Shown: positions 39,899-49,915 of the stretch, piece by piece
Layout: the number at the start of each line of letters is the position of its first letter
Position numbering within the stretch: position 1 is the stretch's first letter
NCBI GenBank assembly: GCA_963575745.1
Contig: CAUYUJ010004726.1
Coordinates: 12,501-62,500, forward strand
Length of the DNA stretch: 50,000 nucleotides
Origin: Prorocentrum cordatum
Taxonomy: Eukaryota; Sar; Dinophyceae; Prorocentrales; Prorocentraceae
Reading direction: 5' to 3'
The notes under the pieces: generated by a model
What the model was told of the DNA's origin: nothing
Databases searched by the model: none
The model's input: only the letters and a program-made list of their open reading frames with translations
Program-made: the position numbers and the translations under genes

Positions 39899-42800
39899 GT
39901 TGAGGACAATTTGCCCTGCTCTTTCATCGCCTGGAACGCCCGCGCGCTCATGTGCCACAAGCGCTCGAAACGTCGTCGCAAACGCGCGCCCCTGCAGCAG
40001 TGCGTGCGCCAGCGCGCCGTCATTGTCTTGCAGGAGGTCCACGGCTCGGAGGAGCTTCTCCGCGCGTGGGTCGACACCGAGCCCTACCCGTGCAAGCTCT
40101 TCTTCTCGCAGTTCGTCGACGAGTCCGCTGATGTCGCGCGCGCGGGCACGGGGGGCGCGGCCGCCCTCGCCCCGCGGCTCGCGCGCGCGCAGCTGGGGCA
40201 GATGCAGCCGTCCCAGTTCCCGATCTTCGCCCGCGAGGAGCTCGTCAAAGGCCGCGCCCAGATCGTCGCAGTCGCTAACGCAATCGCCCGCAACACCATC
40301 GTCATCATGAACGCCCAAAATCACGAGATCGACGCCAAGGGTCGCGATCGCACGCAGCGAGCCCGGCACCTGCACCGCGCGTGGGCGGAAGCCAACTACC
40401 TGCACCGCACCCTCCTTGCCCTGGGCGACTTCAGCACAGCCAGCCGCCCGCCGAACAGCTTCTTCCAGCCGCGGCCACAGCGCGCCCGCCTCGCGCTGGA
40501 CAGCAGCGCTCAGCAGCAACCGCCGTTCTGGAGGGCCCTGTTTGACAGCGTGCTGGAGATCGAGTCCGACCTACCGACCCGCTTCGACAAGTCCGACTTC
40601 GTCGCTTCAGCCATCGACCGCGTCTTCATCGGCCTCTCGTCGCACGCCGTGCTTGAGCTCACGTCGGCCATCCGCGCCGCTCACGACCCTGCCATCTCGG
40701 GCCGCCTCGTCAGCGACCACGCCGTCGTCCTCTACGCCATCGGTATCAAGCCTAAGACGCCGCCAGCGGATCAGGCCATCACCCCAGCCATCTTCCGCGA
40801 CCCCTCGTTCGCCAAGCACCTCCAACAGATGCTCGACCACGCCGTCGCGGCCCACCTGCCGATCGCGAACCGCTGGCGCACGCACAAGCGTCTCATGGTT
40901 GAAGCTGCCCGTCTTGTGCGTGATGACTTGGTCAGCCGTGCAGCTGGAGAGATTGGCGAGATTTGCCGCTCCGACGGCCAGGTGATCGCGGCGCGCTCGA
41001 TTTCGCGGGCGATCTGGCGCCAGGACATCCATCTGGCACGCCGTCTGCAGTCCACCACCGAGCTCGGCTCAAAGTACCTCGTTCTGGACGACGGCATCGT
41101 CGCGCTGTCGGACGCCGCCGTCTTCGCCGTGAAGTCTTCCGCTCTGCACAGCGACTTTGAGGCTCGGCAACGCTCTCTGGCACAAAGAGCTGCCCAGTTG
41201 CCAAGGGGCTCGCCTGGGGCCATCGGGCCAGAGAAGCTCCGAAGTATCACCCGCGCGCCCCAGCGCAGGGCCCTCCTGCGGTCCCCCTGGAAGCGCCGCC
41301 TTGTCCCCCAGGGCATCAAAACCACCGCCCCCCCGGGCCTCCCGTCGGTGGCCAGAGAGAGTTGTGCGATGGTGGGCGCACTTCGCGACCGCTGGCGCCC
41401 CGTCTCCGAGCGCATGCAGGTTGACGAAGTGAAGGTCAAGCAGTGCATCGCAGCGCGCATGCCGCTCTGTCCCACAATCGACGTGGGCACTCCCGCCGAG
41501 GCCCAGATCCGCGGCTTCTTGCAGCGCGCTGCTCCGTCTGCCCCTGGGCCCGACCTTGCCGCGCCGCGCCTGGCTCGCCCTCGACGCGTCCTTGGACTTG
41601 CTCGAGGACCTCGCTTGGCATCTCTGCTCCAACGCTGACATGATCCACGACCTGAATGACTCCGGCTTCGCTTTCCCCCGCAAGGGCGACAACCTCACGG
41701 GCGAGCTCACTACGGACCGCATGCCAGAGGACACTCGCCCGCTCTCCCTCAAGAACACGGATATGCAAGCCATCGCGGGCGCGGCCAATTCCCCCGTCAA
41801 ATCCGATGTGGCAGAGCGGACGCATTACGCGCAGCACGGCTTCGTCGTCGGCCGCAGCTTCACCAAGCACATCGCCACTTTAGACGCGGAGATGCGCCGT
41901 GCAGGGGTTCGCCCTGATGCCGAGCTTTACAAACCCGTCTTCGCCAGCTTCGACTTCGCTGCGGCGTCCCCGTCGCTTGGACGGGTCTGGCTTTTCGTTT
42001 CCCTGGAGCGTTTTGGAGTTCCTGAGGGTCTGCTCAGTCTTTTCCGCCAGCTGTGCCACGCCCCGGACAGCTTCCTCGAGATCGACGGTCTCCGCCGCTT
42101 CATGTTCCCGATCGAGTCTGGCGTGGCGCAGGGCTGCCCTGCGAGCGGCTCAGCGTGGGCGATCGCGATGGACCCGCTGATGGCCACCTCGCCTCGTTTG
42201 TCGATGCGGTCGATGGCTCCCCTGACTACGACGCAGGCTACCTCGGCGCGTGCGCGGACGACGCTGGCCTCCTCGCGTTCTCGTTCGACACGCTGCGCCG
42301 CGCATCCGAACCCTTTCGCGCGGCGGAGGAGCTCGCGCTCCTCGCGCCCAAGCCGCGCAAGTGCGTCGCCGTCCCGCTTTGGACGAATACAACGCTTGCC
42401 ACCATAGCTCTAACGAAATCCCTCCTGGCTGACTTCTGTCCCTCCTGGGAGGGCTTTTCGGTTTCGGGGCGAGCCAAGTACCTCGGGACCTTCCTTGGAC
42501 CTTCGGCCTCTCTTGCCTCGCAGTGGCTCGCTCCTGGGCAGAAGTGGTGGCAGCGCGGTAATTCTCTCCAGCTTGTCCAGTGTTGCAGTGGTGCCACCGT
42601 TCGCCTGCTCAACACATCGGTCGTCTCGACACTCAGCTATGTCTCGCAATGCTTTCCGTTTGACTTGAAGATTGATCGCCGTGAACATTACATCTTTCAC
42701 AAAATGCTCAGCCTGCCGCCGAACTCATGTCGCAACATTGATTTCATTGCAATGGCGGAATGTCGCCCGCCTCCTGTCCCACGTTATGCTCAGATTTCTG

Positions 42801-43640
42801 CCGTCGCTGCCGCGTTCGTTCTGCTGCGTTCACACTGCGCGGGGAATGGGAACCATTCCGCGCGCGCCCGCGTGACACCGCGGGGGAGGAGAGCACGGTT
42901 CACTCCTTCCATCGGTGGGAGACAGTGGTCTCCGCCCTTCTGGGAAGAGGACACTTCCATCGTGCAGTTCTACCATGCCCTGTCCTGCGGGAAGCGTGCC
43001 TCGCCGTTTTCTGCAGCTGCCGTGGCCGCGGCAAACCGCGCAGCTGCCCGCGAGCTCCGCGAGGCCCCAGCTGCTGAGCCACCGCGCCGCCCTAAGCTGC
43101 AACGTGCGGTCGCGCTCGAGCTACGCCGCTCCTCTTTTTCATCGCCTTCCACAGTCACTCTTGAGAAGCGCATCGCAGCCTGGGGCATCCTGCAGCCATC
43201 TGCCCCGGAGCTCGCGACGCGATGGTCTGCTCTCACCAAATGTACTCCACGAGGTCCGCCCCAGCTGGCGCTGGGCGGTTTTCAAAACGTTCGCCGGGGG
43301 TTGGACGACCACCAACCGCACGCACGTCCTCCAGCAGAAGCAGTGCGTCTGTGGGTGCCAGGCTGCACCCGATTCGTTCCCTCACTACCTCTCCTGGCCT
43401 GGCCTCCTGTGCCTCCTCTGGTCCCCCGACCCTCCTCCGCTCCGTAACACACTTACACACTGGGGCCTGGGCCCCGCCGCCGCCTATCCGTCTGATCCCG
43501 ACAGCGACCTCTCGTTGCTGCGGTCGATCCAGCGGATTGTGCTGGCCTTCAATCTCTACAACAAATTGAAGCGCGCCACGCCGACCCCAGCCACGATAGC
43601 TGAAGGGTTGTGCGCCACCAAAGCATTGCTCTGGAAGTAA
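39857..43640 (+). pseudogene. LINE ORF2: APE endonuclease, reverse transcriptase, zinc-knuckle-like C-terminus
   Basis: The endonuclease (from about 39911) shows FIAWNARAL with the metal-binding Asn, IVLQEVHG with the catalytic Glu, the VIMNAQNHE strand, LGDFSTA, AIDRVFIG, and SDHAVV with the catalytic His. The usual GDxN asparagine is serine in GDFS. After a frame change near 41560 the reverse transcriptase follows: TRPLSLKNTD, HYAQHGFVVGRSF, ASFDFAAASPS (motif A) and SGVAQGCPASGSA (motif B). After a second change near 42170 come CADDAGLLA (motif C), PKPRKC and KYLGTFLGPSA. After a third change near 43265 the end has CVCGCQAAPDSFPHYLSWP, a damaged Cys/His knuckle, and IQRIVLAFNLYNKLKRA, similar to the end of the other LINE relic. 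The frame stops with TAA at 43638-43640. No RNase H domain is seen. Confidence 0.92.
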
Positions 43641-43729
43641 GCCGGCCAGTGGACTGACGCGCGCGAACAACTTGCACTCGTCTCGCGTCTTGCCCGCTTG
43701 CCCTCGTATCTTCTTCTTGGAGTACGTGC

Positions 43730-43785
43730 ACTCCTCCTCCTCCTCCACCTCCACCTCCTCCTCCTCGTCGTCCTCCTCCTCCTGA
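43730..43785 (+). repeat. CTC-rich tract at the LINE 3' end
   Basis: CTCCTCCTCCTCCTCCACC and similar units follow the LINE 3' region directly. They resemble the tract upstream of its 5' end. Confidence 0.85.
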
Positions 43786-44775
43786 GAGACGCTGAAACGC
43801 TGATGGCTGGTGTTCGTCGAACGCTGCCGCTTCCCCCAGGGAGGCCTGGTCGGTCCCCATTGGGGGAGTAGACCGGACGACAAAATTTAGGGTGTAGGCC
43901 CCGCAGTACAGGATGGAGGGAGGTGGAGAGGCAGTCAACATCTAACATCATCTCATCCGAACATAGAGGAAGGGAACAGTAGGGATGGCGCATGGCAGGC
44001 TGCAGCGTGGCGGCGGCAGTGTGGGAAGGTGGAATGCTTTTGGGCCTGTGATGGGCCCCCCCCCCTCCTTCGGGTCAACCGGCCCGATTGGGCCAGCGCC
44101 CTGAAGGGTGCCCTTGGCCTTCCTCGTTCGAGGTGCCCACCGAGGTCTCCCGCCACGTCTTGTGACGGTTGGAGGTCTGGCCCTCGCCAGGACGGGCCTC
44201 TGCTACTGTTTAGCCAACAGTCGGCGTGGCTGGCTGCAGTGTTGCGGCAGCGTGTGGCGTTGTGCAGGGAGGTAAGGGCGCCGAAAGATGGCGAGAGTGC
44301 GTGGCAGAGTAAAAAAGTTAGAGGAGGTGCAGTGGGGGTTGGAGGGCGCAGATCATTCCGCGGGGCCTTCTGTGGGGTGCCTCTCGCAGCGGGCAAAGGC
44401 CCAAGGGCCTCTCCCTCTGCCCATAGGGATCCCCCGCAGGTTTTCCCAGAGGCCGACGGCGGGATCCCTCGCCTGCGAGCAGGCGTAGGGTTTCCAGCAC
44501 GTCGGCCTCTTTGCCGCCGTGGGGGTTTCCACCAGGCTTGAGGGAAGTGTGGGCCTTCCCCCAGCGGTGGTGCAAGGCAGCACCAACCACACTCGCCGAA
44601 CTATGCGGCAGAAAAGCTTCACCCCCTGCACATAGAAAGCCCCCTTCAACAGCCACCATCCCCACGACTGGAACCCTCCCCCGCCGAGGCAGGAGTAGGG
44701 TACCCAGATCACGGGAGCTGTGGCTGCTTGGGGAGGGTCCACCATGCGTGTGGGTGGTTTTGGCCATCTGTGACG
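43786..44775. other. Unassigned GC-rich stretch
   Basis: Overlapping frames of 60-220 codons on both strands have no recognised motif. No repeat family was seen. Confidence 0.4.
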
Positions 44776-44935
44776 GTGGCTCGGTGGGGAGGAGGAGGTG
44801 CCCTGGTGGCGGTAGGGTGGGGGAGTGCCCTAGCTGGGCAGCCCTGGCGGCTGAAGGTGCGGGGTGAGGTTGAGTCGGTGCCCTGGTGGCACCTGCCCTG
44901 GTGGCGGCCGCAGCCGCCCTGGCCATTGTCAGGAC
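44776..44935 (+). repeat. GTGCCCTGGTGGC short repeat
   Basis: GGTGCCCTGGTGGC occurs near 44798 and 44878, and CTGCCCTGGTGGCGGC near 44894, among related GCCCTGGCGGC segments. Confidence 0.6.
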
Positions 44936-45094
44936 GACCTGCGGTGAGTCCGAGCCCCCTCCCGCCCACGTACCTGGCCCATACCCCACCACAAAAGGGG
45001 GGGACTGAGGATGTTAGATGGGAAAGGCGGGGGGAGTCGGGGCAACGAGAAGGTGAGCCTCTAGTGAGTGGAGGCTGGTGGGGCCCTCATACGC

Positions 45095-45192
45095 TGTGGG
45101 TGAGAAAGGCCCTCGGGGACCCACGCGTTTCTTGTGGTAATGGTCTGCGCTCGTGTGGGTGAGAATGCCCAGTGGGGACCCACGCTGATCGT
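45095..45192 (+). repeat. Two tandem units of about 64 bp
   Basis: GTGGGTGAGAAAGGCCCTCG then GGGACCCACGC, and GTGGGTGAGAATGCCCAGTG then GGGACCCACGC, are arranged in tandem. Confidence 0.75.
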
Positions 45193-45845
45193 AGTCGCCA
45201 CTGCTCTTCACGCAGTAAATAAGCCAAGGGAAAATAGACTCCCATACCACCAGCTGTGCTGCTGCATCCGTCTTACGGTGAGTGCGTTCGTGTCGGCTAA
45301 CGAATACTGCAGAGATGGGAGTGGGTACACAGCAGCTGGTGGTCCTGTCTGCAATGAAGCAATGAAGTATGTAAGGATATCGCGCACTGCTTGGCCGCCG
45401 CTAGGCCAGTCCGATCGCGAGGATTGCCTCGCGTTGTGAGCGATCGGAGGGGAGTTTCCTGATTCGCAGTATGTGGGTCGTGCTGGTCGGGCTGGTCGAC
45501 GCTATGCCATTGAGATGAAAGCCTTCCAGAACAAACTCCAGCGAAAAGCCGCCGCCTGGGTGGAACTTAGTTGGGTTCGAAGCCTCGGGTCCCCTGGTTG
45601 CGGACGGGGCTCCGATGAAGATGTGCAAGGATAATATCCAGAAGAGCACTTGAAGTGAGTGACGTTGGCTTGAAAACTGGAACGCGTGAGAGACACTGGT
45701 GCTGTGCTTCCACGAGAACCCGAACCCAGACAGATCGTGAGCACGCTCAGGGGTGGAAGCCACCCCAAATCCTGGGACGGGTGCCGAGCAGCGTGTTCAG
45801 AACAAGAGCCTGTTTTTTTGTTGATTCAGGCAAGTTTTATTGCAT
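45193..45845. other. Unassigned stretch
   Basis: Ordinary complexity, no frame with recognised features. Confidence 0.35.
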
Positions 45846-45992
45846 GGCGTTCGCCCCCCCCCCCCCCCCTCGCCCCTCTCAAGCGAAATACTATAGTGCA
45901 AAGTGCCTTTCAGACTTGCGGATTTCCGCGCCCCCACCCCCGCCCCCCCCCCCCCCCCCCGGGCTTGCTTCAGGCTCAGCCCCCCCCCCCCT
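45846..45992 (+). repeat. Poly-C tracts
   Basis: Three C runs of 10-18 bases are separated by mixed sequence. On the opposite strand they are potential quadruplex formers. Confidence 0.9.
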
Positions 45993-46243
45993 GTCCATGC
46001 AAGTAAGCTTGCCAGAGTCTAAAACAAATCAGGCTCCAAGCACCCCAGCACGAATCGACCGGCGAAAAGCGCCTGGCTGCAACTTCGCCCAGAGCTCGCC
46101 AGCGCCCGCCGGCACCCGCCGGCACGGAGACGAGCTCCCCGGCCCTCGGGGCGTGCCCCGCCGGCGCCGCGCGGAGGCGGCGCGAGGCTCGCCGTCGGCC
46201 GAAGTGCTTGCTGGGAGGCTCGAGCCGCACATGCTCGAGGGGA

Positions 46244-46500
46244 GCAGCGAGGGAGGGAGGGAGGGAGGAGGAGGGGGAGGGAGGAGGAGGAGGAGGAGGA
46301 GGAGCGGAGGGGGGGGGAGGATGGAGGAGGAGAGGGAGGAAGGTGGAGGGAGGGAGGGAGGGAGGAGGGAGGGAGGGAGGGAGGAGAGGAGGAGGAAGGA
46401 GAGGGAGGAAGGGAGGGAGGGAGGGAGGGAGGGGGAGGGCTGCAGGGAGGGAGTGAGGGAGGGAGGGAGGAGGAGGAGGAGGAGGAAAGGGAGGAGAGAG
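46244..46500 (+). repeat. GGGA/GGA microsatellite
   Basis: GGGAGGGAGGGAGG and GGAGGAGG runs fill about 250 bp, which gives very high quadruplex potential. Confidence 0.95.
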
Positions 46501-46778
46501 CCGACGCTACGGGCGGCGAAAAATGGAGGAGGGAGGATGAGAAAAGGAGAAGGTGGAAAGGGGGGCAGCGCTCAGATCTCCGAGTCCAATCCTCCAACGG
46601 CTCACCCTTCCCGAGGAGGGCGCCCTCCGAGAACGCGCCGAGGAGGACGCGGGCCCGGCTGGCGCCCTCGCTTGCGGCATGCCCGCGCCAGGGAAGAGTC
46701 GGGGGCGTCTAGGAGCAGGGGCAACGCTAGGGGGGATAGTTACTCGGGGAACGAGAAATGACATAAACATAAGCACTC

Positions 46779-46910
46779 GGATGTCCGCGCGGATTTCTCG
46801 GATCGGCGCTGGGGACTCCCCTGGCGGCGCCTCCCTGGCGCGCTCCGCGCGCCAGGCAGGGGGGTCCAGCGCCGATCTCCGAAAAGTCCGCGCGGACCTC
46901 CGAGCTTTTA
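46779..46910. repeat. Foldback repeat (TCCGCGCGGATTTCTCGG family), copy 2
   Basis: The left arm ATGTCCGCGCGGATTTCTCG then GATCGGCGCTGG is the imperfect inverse of the right arm CCAGCGCCGATCTCCGAAAA then GTCCGCGCGGAC. The centre contains TGGCGCGCTCCGCGCGCCAG, a further hairpin. It is related to 3306-3427. Confidence 0.8.
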
Positions 46911-47017
46911 CGTTGACGTCATCGCTCGTTCTCCTAGATACGTGCGCTTGGGAACTTCGGCATAGCGCGCACCTCCGCCGGTTCTGGCCCACCACGCCTC
47001 GGTCGGGAGCCTTGAGA

Positions 47018-47215
47018 CGGGGGTCAATGCAAACGGGGGTCAGCCAGGGCGCCCGACCTTGCAGGATCCTGGCATTGACCCGGGCTTGGGTGCAGGATCC
47101 TGCAGGGTCCTTCGCACTGACCCGGGTTTGGGTGCAGGATCTTGCAGGATTCTGCAAGGCCTGGCTGACCCGGGTCTGGATTGCCTCGGGTCAGCAGGTC
47201 CCTGGCTCGGTGGGC
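47018..47215 (+). repeat. GACCCGGGT-rich dispersed repeat, copy 2
   Basis: Three CTGACCCGGGT or TTGACCCGGGC motifs alternate with GGGTGCAGGATCCTGCAGG segments, spaced about 50 bp. Related to 4686-4890. Confidence 0.7.
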
Positions 47216-48127
47216 CACGCCATTCTCTTCCTGGCTCCGGCGCGCAGGCGTCCCGAGCCGTTCTCCAAGGCCTCGCCCGCGCTCCGCGGGGCGACACGCG
47301 GCGTGTCTCGCCGGGGATCCGCCGCGGTGGCACGCTGATTGAGCAACACATCCCGACGGCATGCGTCGTGTCAGCGCAGGGGCAGCGACGAGGGGGGACG
47401 GGCCCAGGGCCACGGGGAGGTGCCAAGCAGCGGCGAAGCGTCCTGGCTCGCCGATCGGCCCACCAAGGAAATGTTCTAAGAAGCTTGTGGACCGTGTGGG
47501 GGTGGACACGCAGCGCCATGGGGTGCTGCAAATGTCACGGGGCCAGTGCGGCGCAGCCAGCGTTAAAATTGTTAAAGCAGTTCTTCGCCCAGTCTGGCGT
47601 CTCCCTCAGGGAAATTGTTTGTAGTCTAGGCTCCACTACTGACAGCAGATCAGGGTACTCAAATTTGAATACCCTGTAGGCCTTGCCCTGGTGTGTAAAA
47701 AAACCGTTTGTGGTTTGCACGAAATGTTCTGGCTGGGGCGGTCTCGTTTTAACACATCGGGGTTCTGTTCTAAGAACATGGTTTTTGTTCTTAGAACGCT
47801 GGGTTCTAAGAACATGTCGTGGTGGGCCTACAGGAATGCCAGGACGGTCGGCCCCTGCTCAAGGAGGTGGGAGCGCGCCGGCCCCCAAGTCGCCCAGGGC
47901 ACCGCCGACAGAAGGGCCGGAGAGAGCCCCAGGGCGCCCAGAGGAGCGTGCCGCTCTGCCGTCGGGGGCACCTCGCCGGTGGGTCTTCGACGTGTTATCG
48001 CCGATGCGAGCTCGAGGGTTCCCCCCCCGAGCTGGCCCCTCCCCCCCCTGACGTCACCCCTGGAACTAGAGCGAGAAGTCAGCATCCCAGACCTCCAGCG
48101 TCATGAAAAAATCAAGACGGAGGTTTT
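47216..48127. other. Unassigned stretch with a GTTCTAAGAAC palindrome cluster
   Basis: GTTCTAAGAAC occurs at about 47765 and 47801, and its inverse-related GTTCTTAGAAC at about 47786, with GTTCTAAGAAGC at about 47473. Overlapping frames show no recognised domain. Confidence 0.5.
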
Positions 48128-48240
48128 TCTCGATTTTCGGCCTCTAGCGGCCCTCGCCAGGCCCTGGGACCGTCAAAAAACGACTCAGGACGAAAAACCG
48201 GTCCTGGGGAATGGGTCGATATTTTCGGGGACCCCGTATC
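48128..48240 (+). repeat. Dispersed repeat R5, copy 2
   Basis: GATTTTCGGCCTCTAGCGG, GGCCCTGGGACCGTCAAAAA and ACCGGTCCTGGGGAATGGG align with 35845-35955. Confidence 0.7.
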
Positions 48241-48824
48241 GAAAAAAATCATGCCATCGGATCTCTGGGATAGTGATACGTTCCAGGATTTTCAAGATGT
48301 GCTGTGGTCCCGCACGGGCTCCAGGAGCGAGGGCCGCTGGGTCCTCCGGGTCTCCTGGAACGTGTCCTGGGCCAGCCGCGGCATGACAGCAGTCTCGTTC
48401 TGACAAAGGGTGTGGATGTCATGGCTGGGGCCATGACATCTCCCAGATGTTATGCCCCCTCTCATCATTCTTGGAGCATGTAAGGAACCGAATTGTATAC
48501 TCCGATGTTTTTTTTTCTGGTCCCGCACTGAGATTCGCACAAGAAAACGGATTCTGGTGTATACGGCATCCTGGTGTATACATTGTTTGTTGTTTCCACG
48601 GGGAAACGGGGAAACAAGTATGCACCACACCACCCCGACTTCGCCCCCGACCCTCAGAAAAATCTTGGGATTAAAAAAAAAGCGCCCGCCACTGGTAATG
48701 TACATCTTCCAGTTCCCGAGCATGTTCGCTCCCCCGCCCCCCCTTCGTCCAGGGCGCCTACCCCGCGCCATGACGCGCCCCCTGTCGCGCCATGACGCGC
48801 CCCCTGTTCCATGCCCACCTCCTT
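48241..48824. other. Unassigned stretch
   Basis: CTGGTGTATACGGCATC and CTGGTGTATACATTG (48552, 48571) form a short direct repeat, and CCATGACGCGCCCCCTGT is tandemly repeated twice near 48770-48805. No gene was recognised. Confidence 0.4.
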
Positions 48825-48990
48825 CAGGAGGGGAAACAACACACAGACACAATTCATTTTCGATTCCCCAGAAAATATGGGAAAATATGGGAAGTGGGGG
48901 GGAAGACAAAAACCCATAAAAATGATTTAAAACAAATTGGGGAATCCTTTTGTTTGTGTGTGTTTATTTGTAGGTCCCAGGGCCCCTTCA
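48825..48990 (-). repeat. Dispersed repeat R2, copy 3 (inverted)
   Basis: On the plus strand it starts CAGGAGGGGAAACAACACAC, has TCGATTCCCCAGAAAATATG and GGAAAATATGGGAAGTGGGG, and ends TTTATTTGTAGGTCCCAGGG. It is the inverse of copies 1 and 2 over about 165 bp. Confidence 0.8.
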
Positions 48991-49163
48991 CTCCTGGACG
49001 CTCCTGGGCAGGGGCGCACCCCGTCGATCGGATCGGCACGGTCGAAGCCCGGGCACCCATCGTCTCGGCAGGAGTCGGGGCGGAGTCTCCCCTTCCTCTT
49101 TTCGGCCTCGGGGGGCCCCCGCCTCGGGGAATGGGCCCAGAGCTTCGGGGAGCCGCGTTAGAT

Positions 49164-49275
49164 TGCAATCCTTTTTTTGCAATCCTTCGTTTTTTTTGCA
49201 ATCCTTCGTTTTTTTGCAATCCTTTTTGCAATCCTTTTTTTTGCAATCCTTCGTTTTTTGCAATCCCTCGTGCAG
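49164..49275 (+). repeat. TTTGCAATCCTTCGTTTTT tandem repeat
   Basis: Seven units of 12-20 bp share TTTGCAATCC, with T runs of varying length between them. Confidence 0.93.
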
Positions 49276-49470
49276 AACTCGCGACGTCGAGCGCTGCGAT
49301 GGCAACGGGGACGGGCGGGGGCGAAGGCCGACGACGCCGAGGGCTGGGCGTCGCCACTTTTGCCGCGCCCGGCGGCTGCGCCCGCCCTCCGGCCCATGGG
49401 GCTCTCGTGGGGCGGTCCGGCTTCGGGAGTGCTGCGTGGAAGAGTTCCCGCCGTGATCTGTCGTTGGAGT

Positions 49471-49624
49471 GAGGGGTGGACACGTCGATTGAGGAATTGG
49501 CCGTTTTCGGCTCGCGAGAGGGCGTCGCGGCCGTCATTTCTGCGGGCCCAGGTCCGTCGGTTTCGGTCCCAGGCCGTTTTCACTAAGGGGAGGTTTACTA
49601 AAGGGAGGTTTGTCTACCGTCGAT
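49471..49624 (-). mobile_element. 172-bp MITE family, copy 3 (decayed, inverted)
   Basis: The inverse of this stretch aligns with copies 1 and 2: GACAAACCTCCCTTTAGTAA, GAAAACGGCCTG, CGCCCTCTCGCGAGCCGAAA and ATCGACGTGTCCACCCC. An internal deletion near one end and substitutions have destroyed most of the terminal inverted repeats. No target duplication is visible. Confidence 0.75.
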
Positions 49625-49719
49625 TGGAGTGAGGGGGCCCGGACCGTCTTGCTTCTTCCCTGCGCGCGCGCGTGGCTTGATGGAGGGGGCTCGATTTCTG
49701 GGGGCGGAGTTTGTGGGCA

Positions 49720-49915
49720 GCACACGTGGGCGATGCTCGGGGGGCAATACTTGAGGGACATGGGGGGTACTGCTTCGGGGCAGGACAGGGGGGCAGTACT
49801 CTGGGGCAAGACTTGGGGGCAGTACAGGGGGGAAATACTTTGGGCAACGCGTGGGGACGGTACTTTGGAGTAGTGCATGGGAGCAATACGTGGGGGCAGC
49901 GCATGGACGAAATGA
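49720..49915 (+). repeat. GGGGGCAGTACTTTGGGGC degenerate tandem repeat
   Basis: About ten units of 16-24 bp share GGCAGTACTTTGGGG or variants (GGCAATACTTGAGGG, GACGGTACTTTGGAG). The remaining bases to the window end show nothing recognised. Confidence 0.8.

Larger units (their letters stand above)
37953..43729 (+). mobile_element. DinoSL-capped LINE retrotransposon, near full length, decayed
   Basis: The element runs from DinoSL through a leader of about 400-550 bp, an ORF1, an APE-type endonuclease, a reverse transcriptase and a C-terminal cysteine/histidine region. A 3' untranslated part of about 90 bp ends at a CTC-rich tract. LINEs copy themselves by target-primed reverse transcription of their own mRNA, so a DinoSL at the 5' end means the copied mRNA had been trans-spliced. 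The element has two in-frame stops in ORF1 and at least four frame changes, so it is no longer active unless these are sequencing errors. The truncated LINE on the opposite strand at 7310-9205 belongs to a related group. Confidence 0.88.

Noticed and set aside
47765-47812. Heat-shock element from GTTCTAAGAAC
   Set aside because: The TTC and GAA blocks are separated by three bases and not two, so the spacing does not fit.
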